Assembly (NCBI GenBank): GCA_030696345.1
Contig: JAUYSK010000009.1
Span: forward strand, 1-47,835
Reading direction: 5' to 3'
Origin: Azonexus sp.
Lineage (GTDB): Bacteria > Pseudomonadota > Gammaproteobacteria > Burkholderiales > Rhodocyclaceae
DNA length: 47,835 bases
Positions within the stretch are counted from its first letter, which is position 1. The number at the start of each line of letters is the position of its first letter. Position numbers and translations under genes: made by a program. Under the pieces are notes generated by a model that had not been told where the DNA came from, did no database searches, and worked only from the letters and a program-made list of their open reading frames with translations. Below are positions 21,204-29,050 of this stretch, piece by piece.

Positions 21204-22460
21204 ATGAAGCGTGTGGATGATTTCCGCTTGCGGCTTGGCAAGCACGAACTTGTGCCGATCATGATCGGCGGCATGGGGGTTGATATATCGACCACCGATC
21301 TGGCGATCGAGGCAGCCCGCCTGGGCGGCGTCGGCCATATTTCGGACGCGATGATCAATACCGTGGCCGACCGCCGCTATAACACCAAGTACGTCAAGGA
21401 AAAGCTGGCGATCTACAAGTACAACGTGAATAACGAAGACAAGTCTGCGGTCAAGTTCGACCTCGGCATAGTTGCCGAGGCAACCCGTCTGCACGTTGAT
21501 AGCGCGATGAGCCGGAAGCAGGGCTCCGGCCTGGTCTTCATCAACTGCATGGAAAAGCTGACCATGAACGCGCCGAGAGAGACGCTCAAGGTTCGCATGA
21601 CAGCAGCGCTCGATGCCGGCATTGACGGCATGACGCTGGCTGCTGGCCTGCACCTCGGCTCGTTCGGCCTGATCGAGGATCACCCGCGTTTCCGCGACGC
21701 CAAGCTGGGCATCATTGTTTCCTCGGTTCGCGCTCTGCAACTGTTCCTGAAAAAAGTTGCCCGTACCAACCGCCTCCCCGACTACGTCGTGGTCGAAGGC
21801 CCGTTGGCCGGTGGCCACCTTGGTTTTGGCATGGACTGGGCGCAGTACGATCTGGCGACTATCGTTGCCGAGGTCATGCAGTTCCTGAAAAACGAACATC
21901 TCGATATCCCGGTTATTCCGGCGGGTGGCATCTTTACCGGCACCGATGCGACACAGTTCCTCGAGGCTGGTGCTGCCGCCGTGCAGGTTGCCACTCGATT
22001 TACCGTCGCCAAGGAGTGTGGCCTGCCCGAAAAGGTCCAGCAGGAGTACTACCGAGCCAGCGAAGACGATATCGAGGTTAACCAGATTTCCCCGACCGGT
22101 TATCCGATGCGGATGATCAAGAGCAGCCCAGCGATCGGCGACGGCATCCGTCCGAATTGCGAAGCTTACGGCTATCTTCTCGACGCCAATGGCAAGTGTT
22201 CCTACGTGGCCGCTTACAATCGTGAAGTGGCAGCTCATCCTGGCGCACGCAAGGTTTCGGTGCCGGACAAGACCTGTCTTTGTACCCACATGCGGAACTT
22301 CGACTTGTGGACCTGTGGACATTTGACCTATCGGCTGAAGGATACGACCCACAAACTGGCCGATGGCAGTTACCAATTGTTGTCCGCTGAACATATCTTC
22401 AAGGATTACCAGTTCAGTACCGATCAGAAAGTGGCCTTGCCGGAACCTGTGGCAGCCTGA
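21204..22460 (+). CDS. Nitronate monooxygenase-like FMN protein with a Cys/His tail
   Basis: A 418-residue TIM-barrel flavoprotein of the NMO/2-nitropropane dioxygenase family. Seen are the N-terminal barrel motif PIMIGGMGVDISTTDLA, the phosphate-binding and catalytic region VVEGPLAGGHLGFGMDW (with the usual active-site His) and PVIPAGGIFTGTDATQFLEAG. The last ~70 residues form an extension with Cys358, Cys360, His362, Cys371 and His373 (CLCTH and CGH), suggestive of a metal or Fe-S site. By family it would oxidise nitronates or act as an NAD(P)H-dependent enoyl reductase; the substrate is unknown. The ATG at 21204 fits AAGG better than the ATG at 21198. A strong terminator follows. Confidence 0.85.
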   Translation: MKRVDDFRLRLGKHELVPIMIGGMGVDISTTDLAIEAARLGGVGHISDAMINTVADRRYNTKYVKEKLAIYKYNVNNEDKSAVKFDLGIVAEATRLHVDSAMSRKQGSGLVFINCMEKLTMNAPRETLKVRMTAALDAGIDGMTLAAGLHLGSFGLIEDHPRFRDAKLGIIVSSVRALQLFLKKVARTNRLPDYVVVEGPLAGGHLGFGMDWAQYDLATIVAEVMQFLKNEHLDIPVIPAGGIFTGTDATQFLEAGAAAVQVATRFTVAKECGLPEKVQQEYYRASEDDIEVNQISPTGYPMRMIKSSPAIGDGIRPNCEAYGYLLDANGKCSYVAAYNREVAAHPGARKVSVPDKTCLCTHMRNFDLWTCGHLTYRLKDTTHKLADGSYQLLSAEHIFKDYQFSTDQKVALPEPVAA

Positions 22461-22480
22461 TTGCAGTCTTGTCGAACTTC

Positions 22481-22508
22481 AAAAACCCGGCCCCAAAGTC
22501 GGGTTTTT
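22481..22508 (+). terminator. Intrinsic terminator after the flavoprotein gene
   Basis: A perfect 9-bp stem AAAAACCCG / CGGGTTTTT with a 10-nt loop; the right arm itself supplies the T-run. It ends just before the start of the barrel protein gene. Confidence 0.92.
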
Positions 22509-22516
22509 CTTTGGGT

Positions 22517-23755
22517 ATGCTCAGCCAGTTATTCGTAAAATTTGCCAATTCAAGGACACCTTCACCTGGATGGAGGTGGCTGGTTGTCGCCCTGGTAATG
22601 CTTCAGCTGGTGGCAGGTGTCGCCCGTGCTGATCACGAAGACAGTTTTACCGTGCATGGTTTCGGGACGCTTGGTGTTGCCCGCACGACGAGTGATCAGG
22701 TCGAGTTCGTCCGCGATATTTCGCAGCCGCGCGGTGCCCGTTCCGATTGGGACGGGCGGGTTGATAGTGTTCTTGGTCTGCAGGCCAACTGGCGGGTCAC
22801 CCATAACCTGGAGGCCGTGGTGCAGGGCGTCAGCCGGTATCGTTATGACCGAAGCTTCACGCCGGAAATTGCCTGGGCTTATCTCAAGTACGATCCGACG
22901 CCGGCATTGAGTTTGCGGGCCGGCCGGCTGGGAACTGAGTTCTTCATGCTGGCGGATTCCCGTCTGGTCGGTTACTCCTACCTGACCGTGAGGCCGCCGG
23001 GCGACTATTTCTGGTACCTGCCTTTTTCCAGCATTGACGGTGCTGATGTCCTGCTGAGCCTGCCGCTAGGCGACAATGTCCTGCGCGGGAAAGTGTTTTA
23101 CGGTATTTCCGATAGCAGCCTTCCTTTGGCGGATCGCCAATGGAAAATTGACGGCTCACCGATGGTGGGAGGCTATCTTGAGTATCAGCTGGCGTCCTGG
23201 CAGATGCGCTTGAGTTACGCCAATATAAAGTTCCGGAACAGTTTGCCGATTGCCCAGGATTTTTACGCCGTTCCACCGGCCCTGCTGTCGCCGGCAGCGG
23301 TTGATGCTTCGCTCGATTATCTGGAAACAGCCAACACCCGCAGTCACTATTATTCTCTGGGTGTCGTTTATGACAGCGGGCCATGGCAACTGCAGTTCAT
23401 GCTCAATCACGTTGATCAGGGCAGCAATGCTTTCGAGAGTTCCAGTGCGGGGTATGTTTTGGCGGGATACCGGATTGGCCAGGTGACGCCATTTTTAGGC
23501 TACTCCCGGGTGGAGTCCGAGCGTCGCGCTAACCGGATGAATTGGGCTGTCGACCGGGTAATGGCTGATTCCCGATCAGTGCAGGCAACGACCATCGTCG
23601 GTGCGCGCTGGGATGTGGCGCGTAACATCGCGCTCAAGGCACAATGGGATGGCATTCGCGGCGATTCCAGCTCGATTTTTCCTTACCGTCGTGAGCAACC
23701 AGGCTGGAGCGGCAAGCTGGATGTCTTTTCGCTGACCATGGATTTTGTCTTCTGA
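22517..23755 (+). CDS. Outer-membrane porin-like beta-barrel protein
   Basis: About 412 residues. The N-terminal export signal has an arginine/lysine-rich n-region and the hydrophobic core WLVVALVMLQLVAGV, with cleavage near ARA-D. The mature part alternates short amphipathic strands rich in Tyr, Trp and Gly (for example SFTVHGFGTLGVARTTSD, YSLGVVYDSGPWQLQFMLN, GYVLAGYRIG). It ends in an aromatic strand with terminal Phe (LDVFSLTMDFVF), the signature of outer-membrane barrels. No solute-specific motif is seen. The exact start is uncertain: the ATG at 22517 lies just beyond the upstream terminator. The next gene begins 4 bp after its stop, so the two form an operon. Confidence 0.8.
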   Translation: MLSQLFVKFANSRTPSPGWRWLVVALVMLQLVAGVARADHEDSFTVHGFGTLGVARTTSDQVEFVRDISQPRGARSDWDGRVDSVLGLQANWRVTHNLEAVVQGVSRYRYDRSFTPEIAWAYLKYDPTPALSLRAGRLGTEFFMLADSRLVGYSYLTVRPPGDYFWYLPFSSIDGADVLLSLPLGDNVLRGKVFYGISDSSLPLADRQWKIDGSPMVGGYLEYQLASWQMRLSYANIKFRNSLPIAQDFYAVPPALLSPAAVDASLDYLETANTRSHYYSLGVVYDSGPWQLQFMLNHVDQGSNAFESSSAGYVLAGYRIGQVTPFLGYSRVESERRANRMNWAVDRVMADSRSVQATTIVGARWDVARNIALKAQWDGIRGDSSSIFPYRREQPGWSGKLDVFSLTMDFVF

Positions 23756-23759
23756 TGCC

Positions 23760-24197
23760 ATGATCAGCCACCGACTTCGCCTTCTTCTCGTGAGTTTCTG
23801 TCTGCTCTGGCTACCGGCCAGAGAGGCGCTTGCCGATTTGGTCGTTGTGGTCAATGCCCGCTGTGGCGTGGCGGCGATGACGCGCAATGAAGTGGTGAAT
23901 ATTTTCTTTGGTCGCTATCGCCTGTTTTTCAATGGACGTGAGGCGCAACCGGTTGATCTGACTGACTCGCACCCGGATCGGGCTCGTTTCTACAGTGGAC
24001 TGGTCGGCAAGGATCTGGCGGAGATCAATGCCTACTGGGCACGTCTGGTCTTTTCTGGCCGCGTGCAACCGCCACATAAGGTGGCAACGCCCGATGAAGT
24101 TCTGAAATGGATCAGTGCCAATACCTGCGGCATCGGCTTTGTCGAGCTTGCCAAGGCGGATGCGCGGGTTCGCGTTGTTTACGAGTTGCCTCAGTGA
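23760..24197 (+). CDS. Half-size PstS-like periplasmic binding protein
   Basis: 145 residues with a signal peptide (LRLLLVSFCLLWLPA, cleaved near ALA-D). The mature ~120 residues match one lobe of phosphate-type ABC substrate-binding proteins: the start VVVVNARCGVAAMTRNEVVN, the IFFGRYRLFFNG turn, RARFYSGLVGKDLAEINAYW, and the end GIGFVEL. A normal PstS is over 300 residues with two lobes, so this is a natural half-size member. No permease or ATPase lies nearby; instead it is translationally close (4 bp) to the outer-membrane barrel gene. A sensory or delivery role is possible. Confidence 0.8.
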   Translation: MISHRLRLLLVSFCLLWLPAREALADLVVVVNARCGVAAMTRNEVVNIFFGRYRLFFNGREAQPVDLTDSHPDRARFYSGLVGKDLAEINAYWARLVFSGRVQPPHKVATPDEVLKWISANTCGIGFVELAKADARVRVVYELPQ

Positions 24198-24212
24198 GGC
24201 AGAAAATTTTTG

Positions 24213-24293
24213 GTGTTCAAATTGAACGTTGAGCTGATTGGCATGGTCATCATCTTTGTGGTCATTGCGGTGATTGTAATAAAGCTGGGTTAA
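24213..24293 (+). CDS. Possible 26-residue single-pass membrane peptide
   Basis: A GTG-started frame of 26 codons encodes one strongly hydrophobic helix (GMVIIFVVIAVIVIKLG) with a short polar N-terminus. It lies 15 bp after the half-size binding protein and 72 bp before the CBS gene, on the same strand. An ATG at 24243 would leave only 16 residues. The ribosome-binding site is poor (GAGG about 15 bases ahead). Hydrophobic composition can arise by chance, so this is tentative. Confidence 0.3.
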   Translation: MFKLNVELIGMVIIFVVIAVIVIKLG

Positions 24294-24365
24294 TCTCCGC
24301 GTGGCTGTGCATCCCGTTTAGCCGGGATCACATTGCTGATTTTTACAACAACGTAGGAGACAAAT

Positions 24366-24803
24366 ATGCCCAATCGCATCATTAGCAACATCATCGCCGG
24401 CCAGACCGTCGTTTCTGCCGGCAAAGATGCCACAGTTCGTTCTGCTTGCAGCCTGATGGCCCAAAAGCGTATCGGTGCTTTGCTGGTCGTCGACAGCAAT
24501 CGGATCGTCGGCATCTTCACCGAGCGTGATGCGCTCAACAAGGTCCTGGCGGGCAATCTCGATCCGGACAAGACCACTTTGGCTCAGGTCATGGTTGCCA
24601 ATCCGCAAACGATTGGTGCCGACAAGCCTCTGGGCTACGCCTTGCAGTACATGGTCGATGGCGGTTTCCGCCATGTCCCGGTGGTGGATCAGAATGGTGC
24701 TCCGGTCGGTATGGTTTCAGCTCGCGATGCACTGGGCCAGGACATGGTCCAGCTTGAGCGCGACCTGAAGTTCAGGGAGCACCTCGAGGAAAATATCGCC
24801 TAA
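24366..24803 (+). CDS. Two-CBS-domain protein
   Basis: A 145-residue cytoplasmic protein made of a tandem CBS pair (Bateman module) and little else. The first CBS spans ~8-60 (RSACSLMAQKRIGALLVVD, GIFTERDAL) and the second ~70-130 (LGYALQYMVDGGFRHVPVV, GMVSARDAL). Such stand-alone pairs bind adenine nucleotides and modulate partner proteins. GTAGGAGA sits well ahead of the ATG at 24366. The stop overlaps that of the convergent pseudouridine synthase gene by 4 bp (CTAA). No partner can be named. Confidence 0.9.
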   Translation: MPNRIISNIIAGQTVVSAGKDATVRSACSLMAQKRIGALLVVDSNRIVGIFTERDALNKVLAGNLDPDKTTLAQVMVANPQTIGADKPLGYALQYMVDGGFRHVPVVDQNGAPVGMVSARDALGQDMVQLERDLKFREHLEENIA

Positions 24804-25564
24804 TCTGCTTCAGGCGGCCAGCCAAAACGCGCCAGTATCGCGGCAAATTCGCCAGATACTGGCGCTTTTATTTCCAGCCGCTGGCCGCTGACCGGATGAT
24901 CAAAATTCATTTGTGTGCAGGCCAGCAATAGCCGATGGCAATCGAGATGTTCGGCAAAGTAGCGGTTGTGCTGCCCTTTGCCGTAGGTCGAGTCGCCAAT
25001 GATCGGATGGGCGAGATGCTTGAGGTGGCGGCGCAACTGGTGACGACGGCCGGTGATCGGCAGAAGTTCAAGGAGGGCGTAACGGCTGCCTGGATAGCGG
25101 TCCACCGCAACGGGTAGTTCGATTTCGGCCAGTTTTCGGAAATGGGTCAACGCCGACTGCGCTTCCTGGCTGCTTTGTTCGCCCTGAAATTCATAAGGGT
25201 CGCGCTGTCGGCTTAGCGGATGGTCGATGCTTCCTTCGGGCGATGGATGTCCGCGTACGATGGCCCAGTAGCGCTTGTCCACAGTTCCCGCTTCAAACTG
25301 CCGACCAAGCCTACCGGCGATTTCACGGCTCAGGCCAAACAGCAGAACGCCCGAGGTGCCGCGATCCAGTCGGTGCGCCGGCCAGACATGTTGGCCGATC
25401 TGGTTGCGCAGGATCTGAATGGCAAAGCGGGTTTCGTGACGGTCAATTTCAGAGCGGTGGACGAGTAGCCCAGGCGGTTTTTCGATGACGACGATGTGCT
25501 CGTCACGATAAAGAATCTGAAGCTTTTCAGCCAAAGAAACGACTCTTGGCCTCGGTCGGAACAT
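24800..25564 (-). CDS. TruC-like RluA-family tRNA pseudouridine synthase
   Basis: About 250 residues. The RluA-family catalytic motif HRLDRGTSGVLLFGLS contains the nucleophilic Asp. The opening ILYRDEHIVVIEKPPGLLV, the block GRRHQLRRHLKHLAHPIIGD and RYALLELLPITG fit the TruC branch, which makes pseudouridine 65 in tRNA. The start is unsure: the ATG at 25564 gives 254 residues, but a TTG at 25534 gives the usual TruC N-terminus and overlaps the stop of the upstream lyase gene. Either way the two genes overlap and are likely co-translated. Its 3' end overlaps the convergent CBS gene. Confidence 0.87.
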   Translation of the reverse strand: MFRPRPRVVSLAEKLQILYRDEHIVVIEKPPGLLVHRSEIDRHETRFAIQILRNQIGQHVWPAHRLDRGTSGVLLFGLSREIAGRLGRQFEAGTVDKRYWAIVRGHPSPEGSIDHPLSRQRDPYEFQGEQSSQEAQSALTHFRKLAEIELPVAVDRYPGSRYALLELLPITGRRHQLRRHLKHLAHPIIGDSTYGKGQHNRYFAEHLDCHRLLLACTQMNFDHPVSGQRLEIKAPVSGEFAAILARFGWPPEAD

Positions 25565-26510
25565 CCATTCCGGTGACGTGGGCGCGTTCCAGCAATTCCC
25601 AGTAGTAGCGGTAGGAGGCACGGTCGTGCAGTTTTCCGTCATGCTGGATCGGACCCCAATCCTTGTCCTGGGCGGCGATCAGGATGTCGGTTGCGGCATG
25701 GACCTCGGAAAAATCAGGGCGCATGGCTTCGACGATCGGCATGATCTGGTTCGGATGAATGCTCCACATGCGCAGATAGCCGAACTCGGTGCGGGCGCGC
25801 CGGGCATCGTTGCGGATATATTCGATGTCCTTAAGCTCGGTCGTGACGTTGTGCGACGGCACCACTCCGCAGGCCAGCGCTGCGGCACTGATTTCGCACT
25901 TGGCGCGGGCGACCAGCGGATGGTCGAACTGGCCAGGGCTTTTCATGGCATTGCCGGGAATGGCGCCATGGTGGCCGGAGACAAAATCCATCAGGCCGAA
26001 ATCCAGGCTTTCGACGCCGGGCAAGGCGGCAATCTCCCAGACCTCGCGCAAGGCGCCATGGGTTTCGATCAGCACATGAACCGGAATCCTGCGGTCAACG
26101 CCAAAATTCAGCTCAATTTCACGTAGTGCTTCGATCTGAACTTGCACATCGCCGGCGCTACAGGGCTTGGGCAGGGTAATGAAAGGCAGTCGGCTACCGG
26201 CAATACCGACCAGGATTTCCATATCCTGCCGCCAGTGTGGATGCGTGACGTCATGAACGCGGGCGCCAACCCGGTTGAACAGGTTGTCTTCGGACATGAT
26301 CACGGCAGCCGCCATTTCGGCATGTTCGCGCTCGGCCCCGGCATGGGCTCCGTCTTCACAATCGCAGGTGATGTCGAAGATCGGGCCGAGTTCTTTCTGC
26401 AGTTGCAGCGCCTTTTTCATCAGCTTTTCCGAGCCGGCGTAGTGGTCTACCGCAGGCAGGATCGGAAAGGGCTTTTCGCCGGCAAAGAGAACTGCATTGG
26501 GATGGCGCAT
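25527..26510 (-). CDS. HpcH/HpaI aldolase / CitE-like lyase family protein
   Basis: A 327-residue cytoplasmic TIM-barrel protein of the citrate-lyase-beta/malyl-CoA-lyase superfamily. Seen are DCEDGAHAG (acidic Mg-binding turn), RVHDVTHPHWRQD, the PKPCSAGDV strand, the active-site block VLIETHGALREVWEI with the conserved Glu, and MDFVSGHHGAIPG. Family members cleave or form C-C bonds of acyl-CoA dicarboxylates; no lyase alpha or gamma subunit genes are present, so it is not part of a citrate lyase. The ATG at 26510 is used; an upstream in-frame TTG is less likely. It lies downstream of mdh on the same strand but beyond a strong terminator. Confidence 0.85.
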   Translation of the reverse strand: MRHPNAVLFAGEKPFPILPAVDHYAGSEKLMKKALQLQKELGPIFDITCDCEDGAHAGAEREHAEMAAAVIMSEDNLFNRVGARVHDVTHPHWRQDMEILVGIAGSRLPFITLPKPCSAGDVQVQIEALREIELNFGVDRRIPVHVLIETHGALREVWEIAALPGVESLDFGLMDFVSGHHGAIPGNAMKSPGQFDHPLVARAKCEISAAALACGVVPSHNVTTELKDIEYIRNDARRARTEFGYLRMWSIHPNQIMPIVEAMRPDFSEVHAATDILIAAQDKDWGPIQHDGKLHDRASYRYYWELLERAHVTGMDVPTEAKSRFFG

Positions 26511-26533
26511 GGTTTCAGTCGTCAAAAAATAAA

Positions 26534-26562
26534 AAAGGCCACGGCATTTTACCGTGGCCTTT
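26534..26562 (-). terminator. Intrinsic terminator of mdh
   Basis: A 10-bp perfect stem (AAGGCCACGG / CCGTGGCCTT) with a 7-nt loop. On the minus strand it is followed by a long T-rich run (TTTTTTATTTTTT), 27 bp after the mdh stop. Confidence 0.95.
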
Positions 26563-26588
26563 CGATGAAGCTAAGGGCTAATGCTGGA

Positions 26589-27575
26589 TTACAGCATGTC
26601 CTTGACGGCTTCGGCTTCGTCGGTCAGTTCCTTGAGCGTGAAGTTGATCTTCTCACGGCTGTACTCGTCGATTTCCAGACCCTGGATGATCTTGAACGAA
26701 CCACCCTTGCACTCGCAAGGGAAGCCGAAAACGATACCGGCCGGGATGCCATAGGAGCCGTCAGACGGCACGCCCAGGGTAACCCATTCGTCGGAACCGA
26801 GCACCCAGTCACGGATGTGGTCGATGGCGGCATTGGCAGCGGAAGCAGCCGAAGACAGGCCACGGGCTTCGATGATGGCAGCGCCACGCTTGCCGACGGT
26901 CGGCAGGAAGACGTCGTTGTTCCAGGCGTGATCGTTGATCAGGGCCTTGACGCTGTCGCCATTGGAAGTCGTGTTGCGGTAATCGGCATACATCGTCGGG
27001 GAGTGGTTGCCCCAGACGACCAACTTCTTCAGGGAAGCGACCGGACGGCCGATCTTGTTGGCCAGTTGCGACAGGGCGCGGTTGTGGTCCAGACGCAGCA
27101 TGCCGTGGTAGTTGTTCGGGTTGGTGCGGCCAACCTTCTTGGCAGCAGCAGCGGCGATGAAAGCGTTGGTATTGCAGGGGTTGCCGACAACCAGAACCTT
27201 GACGCCTTCGCTAGCGTTTTCAGCGATGGCCTTGCCTTGAACGGTGAAGATGGCACCGTTGGCGGTCAGCAGGTCGGCACGTTCCATGCCCTTGGTGCGC
27301 GGACGGGCACCAACCAGCAGGCAGACGTCAGCATCCTTGAAGGCAACGTTCGGGTCATCGGTGGCAACCATGCCAGCCAGCAGCGGGAAGGCGCAGTCTT
27401 CCAGTTCCATCATCACGCCCTTGACGGCTTGTTGAGCCTGCGGCAGGTCGAGCAACTGAAGGATGACCGGCTGGTCTTTGCCGAGCATTTCGCCGGAGGC
27501 GATGCGGAACAGCAGGCTATAACCGATCTGGCCGGCGGCGCCGGTAATGGCAACGCGCATGGGGGCTTTGGACAT
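26589..27575 (-). CDS. mdh: Malate dehydrogenase (NAD-dependent)
   Basis: 328 residues, the usual size of the betaproteobacterial type. It oxidises malate to oxaloacetate in the cytoplasm. The NAD-binding start is [19 protein letters not shown]. The acidic residue and arginine loop are in [26 protein letters not shown] follows, then the catalytic segment with Asp and His in [11 protein letters not shown] and [20 protein letters not shown] precedes the ATG at 27575. Transcription runs leftward from a promoter predicted at 27676-27704 and ends at the terminator behind it. It is divergent from gntR and the sdh operon, a layout that allows joint control of the TCA genes. Confidence 0.97.
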   Translation of the reverse strand: MSKAPMRVAITGAAGQIGYSLLFRIASGEMLGKDQPVILQLLDLPQAQQAVKGVMMELEDCAFPLLAGMVATDDPNVAFKDADVCLLVGARPRTKGMERADLLTANGAIFTVQGKAIAENASEGVKVLVVGNPCNTNAFIAAAAAKKVGRTNPNNYHGMLRLDHNRALSQLANKIGRPVASLKKLVVWGNHSPTMYADYRNTTSNGDSVKALINDHAWNNDVFLPTVGKRGAAIIEARGLSSAASAANAAIDHIRDWVLGSDEWVTLGVPSDGSYGIPAGIVFGFPCECKGGSFKIIQGLEIDEYSREKINFTLKELTDEAEAVKDML

Positions 27576-27675
27576 ATGTCGCTCCTGTATGAGACAGCGT
27601 GATTGAAATTGTTCAATTTTGCTCGAATGCCGGCCTTTGAACTGCACCTTGCGTCAGCTGGCACGAGAACTCAAG

Positions 27676-27704
27676 ATGTTAAAAGTTCGGCGCCTGACTG
27701 TCAA
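27676..27704 (-). promoter_or_regulatory. Predicted mdh promoter
   Basis: On the minus strand TTGACA (27704-27699), a 17-bp spacer and TAACAT (27681-27676). The -35 box is a perfect sigma-70 match and the -10 matches four of six. The start of transcription would fall near 27669, about 95 bp ahead of the mdh ATG. Confidence 0.6.
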
Positions 27705-27726
27705 TTCATCATCTGTCTTATATAAG
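27698..27726 (+). promoter_or_regulatory. Predicted gntR promoter, sharing its -35 with mdh
   Basis: On the plus strand CTGTCA (27698-27703), a 17-bp spacer and TATAAG (27721-27726). The -35 hexamer is nearly the same DNA as the mdh -35 read on the other strand. The predicted leader to the gntR ATG is about 42 nt. Confidence 0.5.
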
Positions 27727-27727
27727 A
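27716..27727. promoter_or_regulatory. Perfect palindrome TCTTATATAAGA, likely GntR-family operator
   Basis: A 12-bp perfect palindrome with a TATA centre, resembling HutC-subfamily operators. It covers the predicted gntR -10 box and lies about 50 bp upstream of the predicted mdh start. The placement fits autorepression of gntR. No second copy was noticed elsewhere in the window. Confidence 0.55.
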
Positions 27728-27774
27728 TAACTTTTCGTGGACGCTTCCCCTGAAATGTGCTGAAATTTCCCTCC

Positions 27775-28530
27775 ATGACCCGTGATGCATCCCGTGGCGC
27801 CCAGCGTGCCCATTCCCCGACTTTCAGCCCGCTCTATCGGCAGATCAAGGATTTCTTGATTCGTAGTCTGGAGGAGGGCGAGTGGGGGCCTGGCGATGCC
27901 ATTCCCAGTGAAGGCGAACTGGCGACCCGATTCAATGTCAGTCAGGGAACGGTTCGCAAGGCGATCGATGAAATGGCTGCCGAGAACCTGCTGGTCCGCC
28001 GGCAGGGTAAAGGCACCTTTGTCGCAACGCACAGTGACCCGCGCTCTTTCTATCGTTTCCTGCGGCTGGTGCCGGATGATGGCAATGCTGCTCATGGCGT
28101 CAGTGATCCGCTGTCCTGCGAGGTGATTGCTGCGACGCCGGATGTTGCTGCAGCCTTGGGCCTGGCGCTCGGTGCCCCGGTGATCTATGTTCGCCGCATG
28201 CTTCGTTTCAAAGGTGAGCCGGTTGTTTTTGATCAGATTTTTCTTGTTGCCGAGCTGTTCAGTGGCTTGGCGCTTGATGGTTTGCGGGGCGGGGAGCGTT
28301 CCTTGTACAGCCTCTTCGAGAGTGATTACGGTGTCCGCATGATTCAGGCTGAAGAGCACTTGCGGGCGGTTGCCGCAGATGCTGAGAGCGCCGGCTTGTT
28401 GGGGGTCAATCCGGGAGATCCTTTGCTGCGCGTCGAGCGTACGGCATACACTTATGGAAACAAGCCGGTGGAGTGGCGGCTAGGTCTTTATTGCACCCGT
28501 CACCACTATTATCGGAACGATTTGGGCTAG
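27775..28530 (+). CDS. GntR-family (HutC subfamily) transcriptional regulator
   Basis: A 251-residue DNA-binding protein. The N-terminal winged helix-turn-helix (~20-85) has the GntR pattern: SPLYRQIKDFLIRSLEEG, PGDAIPSEGELATRFNVSQ, GTVRKAIDEMAAENLLVRRQ and GKGTFVATH. The C-terminal UTRA ligand domain (~95-245) includes APVIYVRRMLRFKGEPVVFD and DPLLRVERTAYTYGNKPVEW. UTRA domains bind small metabolites; here a TCA intermediate is a reasonable guess from the location. The gene sits between divergent mdh and sdhC and precedes the sdh operon by about 130 bp. The ATG at 27775 is chosen over a GTG at 27757; both are possible. Confidence 0.93.
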   Translation: MTRDASRGAQRAHSPTFSPLYRQIKDFLIRSLEEGEWGPGDAIPSEGELATRFNVSQGTVRKAIDEMAAENLLVRRQGKGTFVATHSDPRSFYRFLRLVPDDGNAAHGVSDPLSCEVIAATPDVAAALGLALGAPVIYVRRMLRFKGEPVVFDQIFLVAELFSGLALDGLRGGERSLYSLFESDYGVRMIQAEEHLRAVAADAESAGLLGVNPGDPLLRVERTAYTYGNKPVEWRLGLYCTRHHYYRNDLG

Positions 28531-28595
28531 AGGTTATCGTGCCTTGGATTGGGTTGAAATCGCCCGGCGCGGCATGCCCCGCCTGATTTTGAATG

Positions 28596-28601
28596 TATAA
28601 T
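28596..28601 (+). promoter_or_regulatory. Possible -10 box of the sdh operon
   Basis: A perfect TATAAT about 63 bp ahead of the sdhC ATG; no good -35 is seen at the right spacing, so an activator or an extended element may be needed. Confidence 0.35.
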
Positions 28602-28663
28602 TATGGTTCTTTTCAAACGACGTACAGGCGGAAAACCGCTCACTCACGCGAGGGATGACGTTC

Positions 28664-29050
28664 ATGGCAGAAATGTCCATCAAGAAGCGTCCAATAAACT
28701 TGGACTTGACCACTATCAGGTTGCCGCTGGCGGGCAAGGTTTCAATTCTGCATCGCGTTAGCGCTGCCGGTTTGTTTCTTTGTTTTCCGCTGTTGCTCTG
28801 GCTGTTTTCGGCCAGCCTGAACTCGACAGATAGTTTTGCTACTTTCAAGGCGGTGGCTTCATCGTTGCCGGCAAAGGTTGTGTTCGCAGGCCTCATCTGG
28901 GCTTTCGTTCATCACTTCTGTGCAGGTATCCGTTTCCTCCTGCTCGATCTTCATATCGGCATCGAGAAAGAGGCTTCCCATAAATCCGCAGTGATGGTGC
29001 TGGCCGTCAGTATTCCGCTGACCCTGATTCTCTGGGGGGTGTTGCTGTGA
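28664..29050 (+). CDS. sdhC: Succinate dehydrogenase cytochrome b556 subunit
   Basis: A 128-residue inner-membrane anchor with three helices. The family opening KKRPINLDLTTIRLPLAG and KVSILHRVSAAGLFLCF (with the Ser/Arg of the quinone site) are visible. The haem-ligand region is FVHHFCAGIRFLLLDLHIG near residue 90. With SdhD it binds haem b and ubiquinone for complex II. The ATG at 28664 has GAGGGA about nine bases ahead; an ATG at 28655 is the alternative. The end overlaps the GTG start of sdhD by 4 bp (GTGA), so translation is coupled. Confidence 0.94.
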   Translation: MAEMSIKKRPINLDLTTIRLPLAGKVSILHRVSAAGLFLCFPLLLWLFSASLNSTDSFATFKAVASSLPAKVVFAGLIWAFVHHFCAGIRFLLLDLHIGIEKEASHKSAVMVLAVSIPLTLILWGVLL

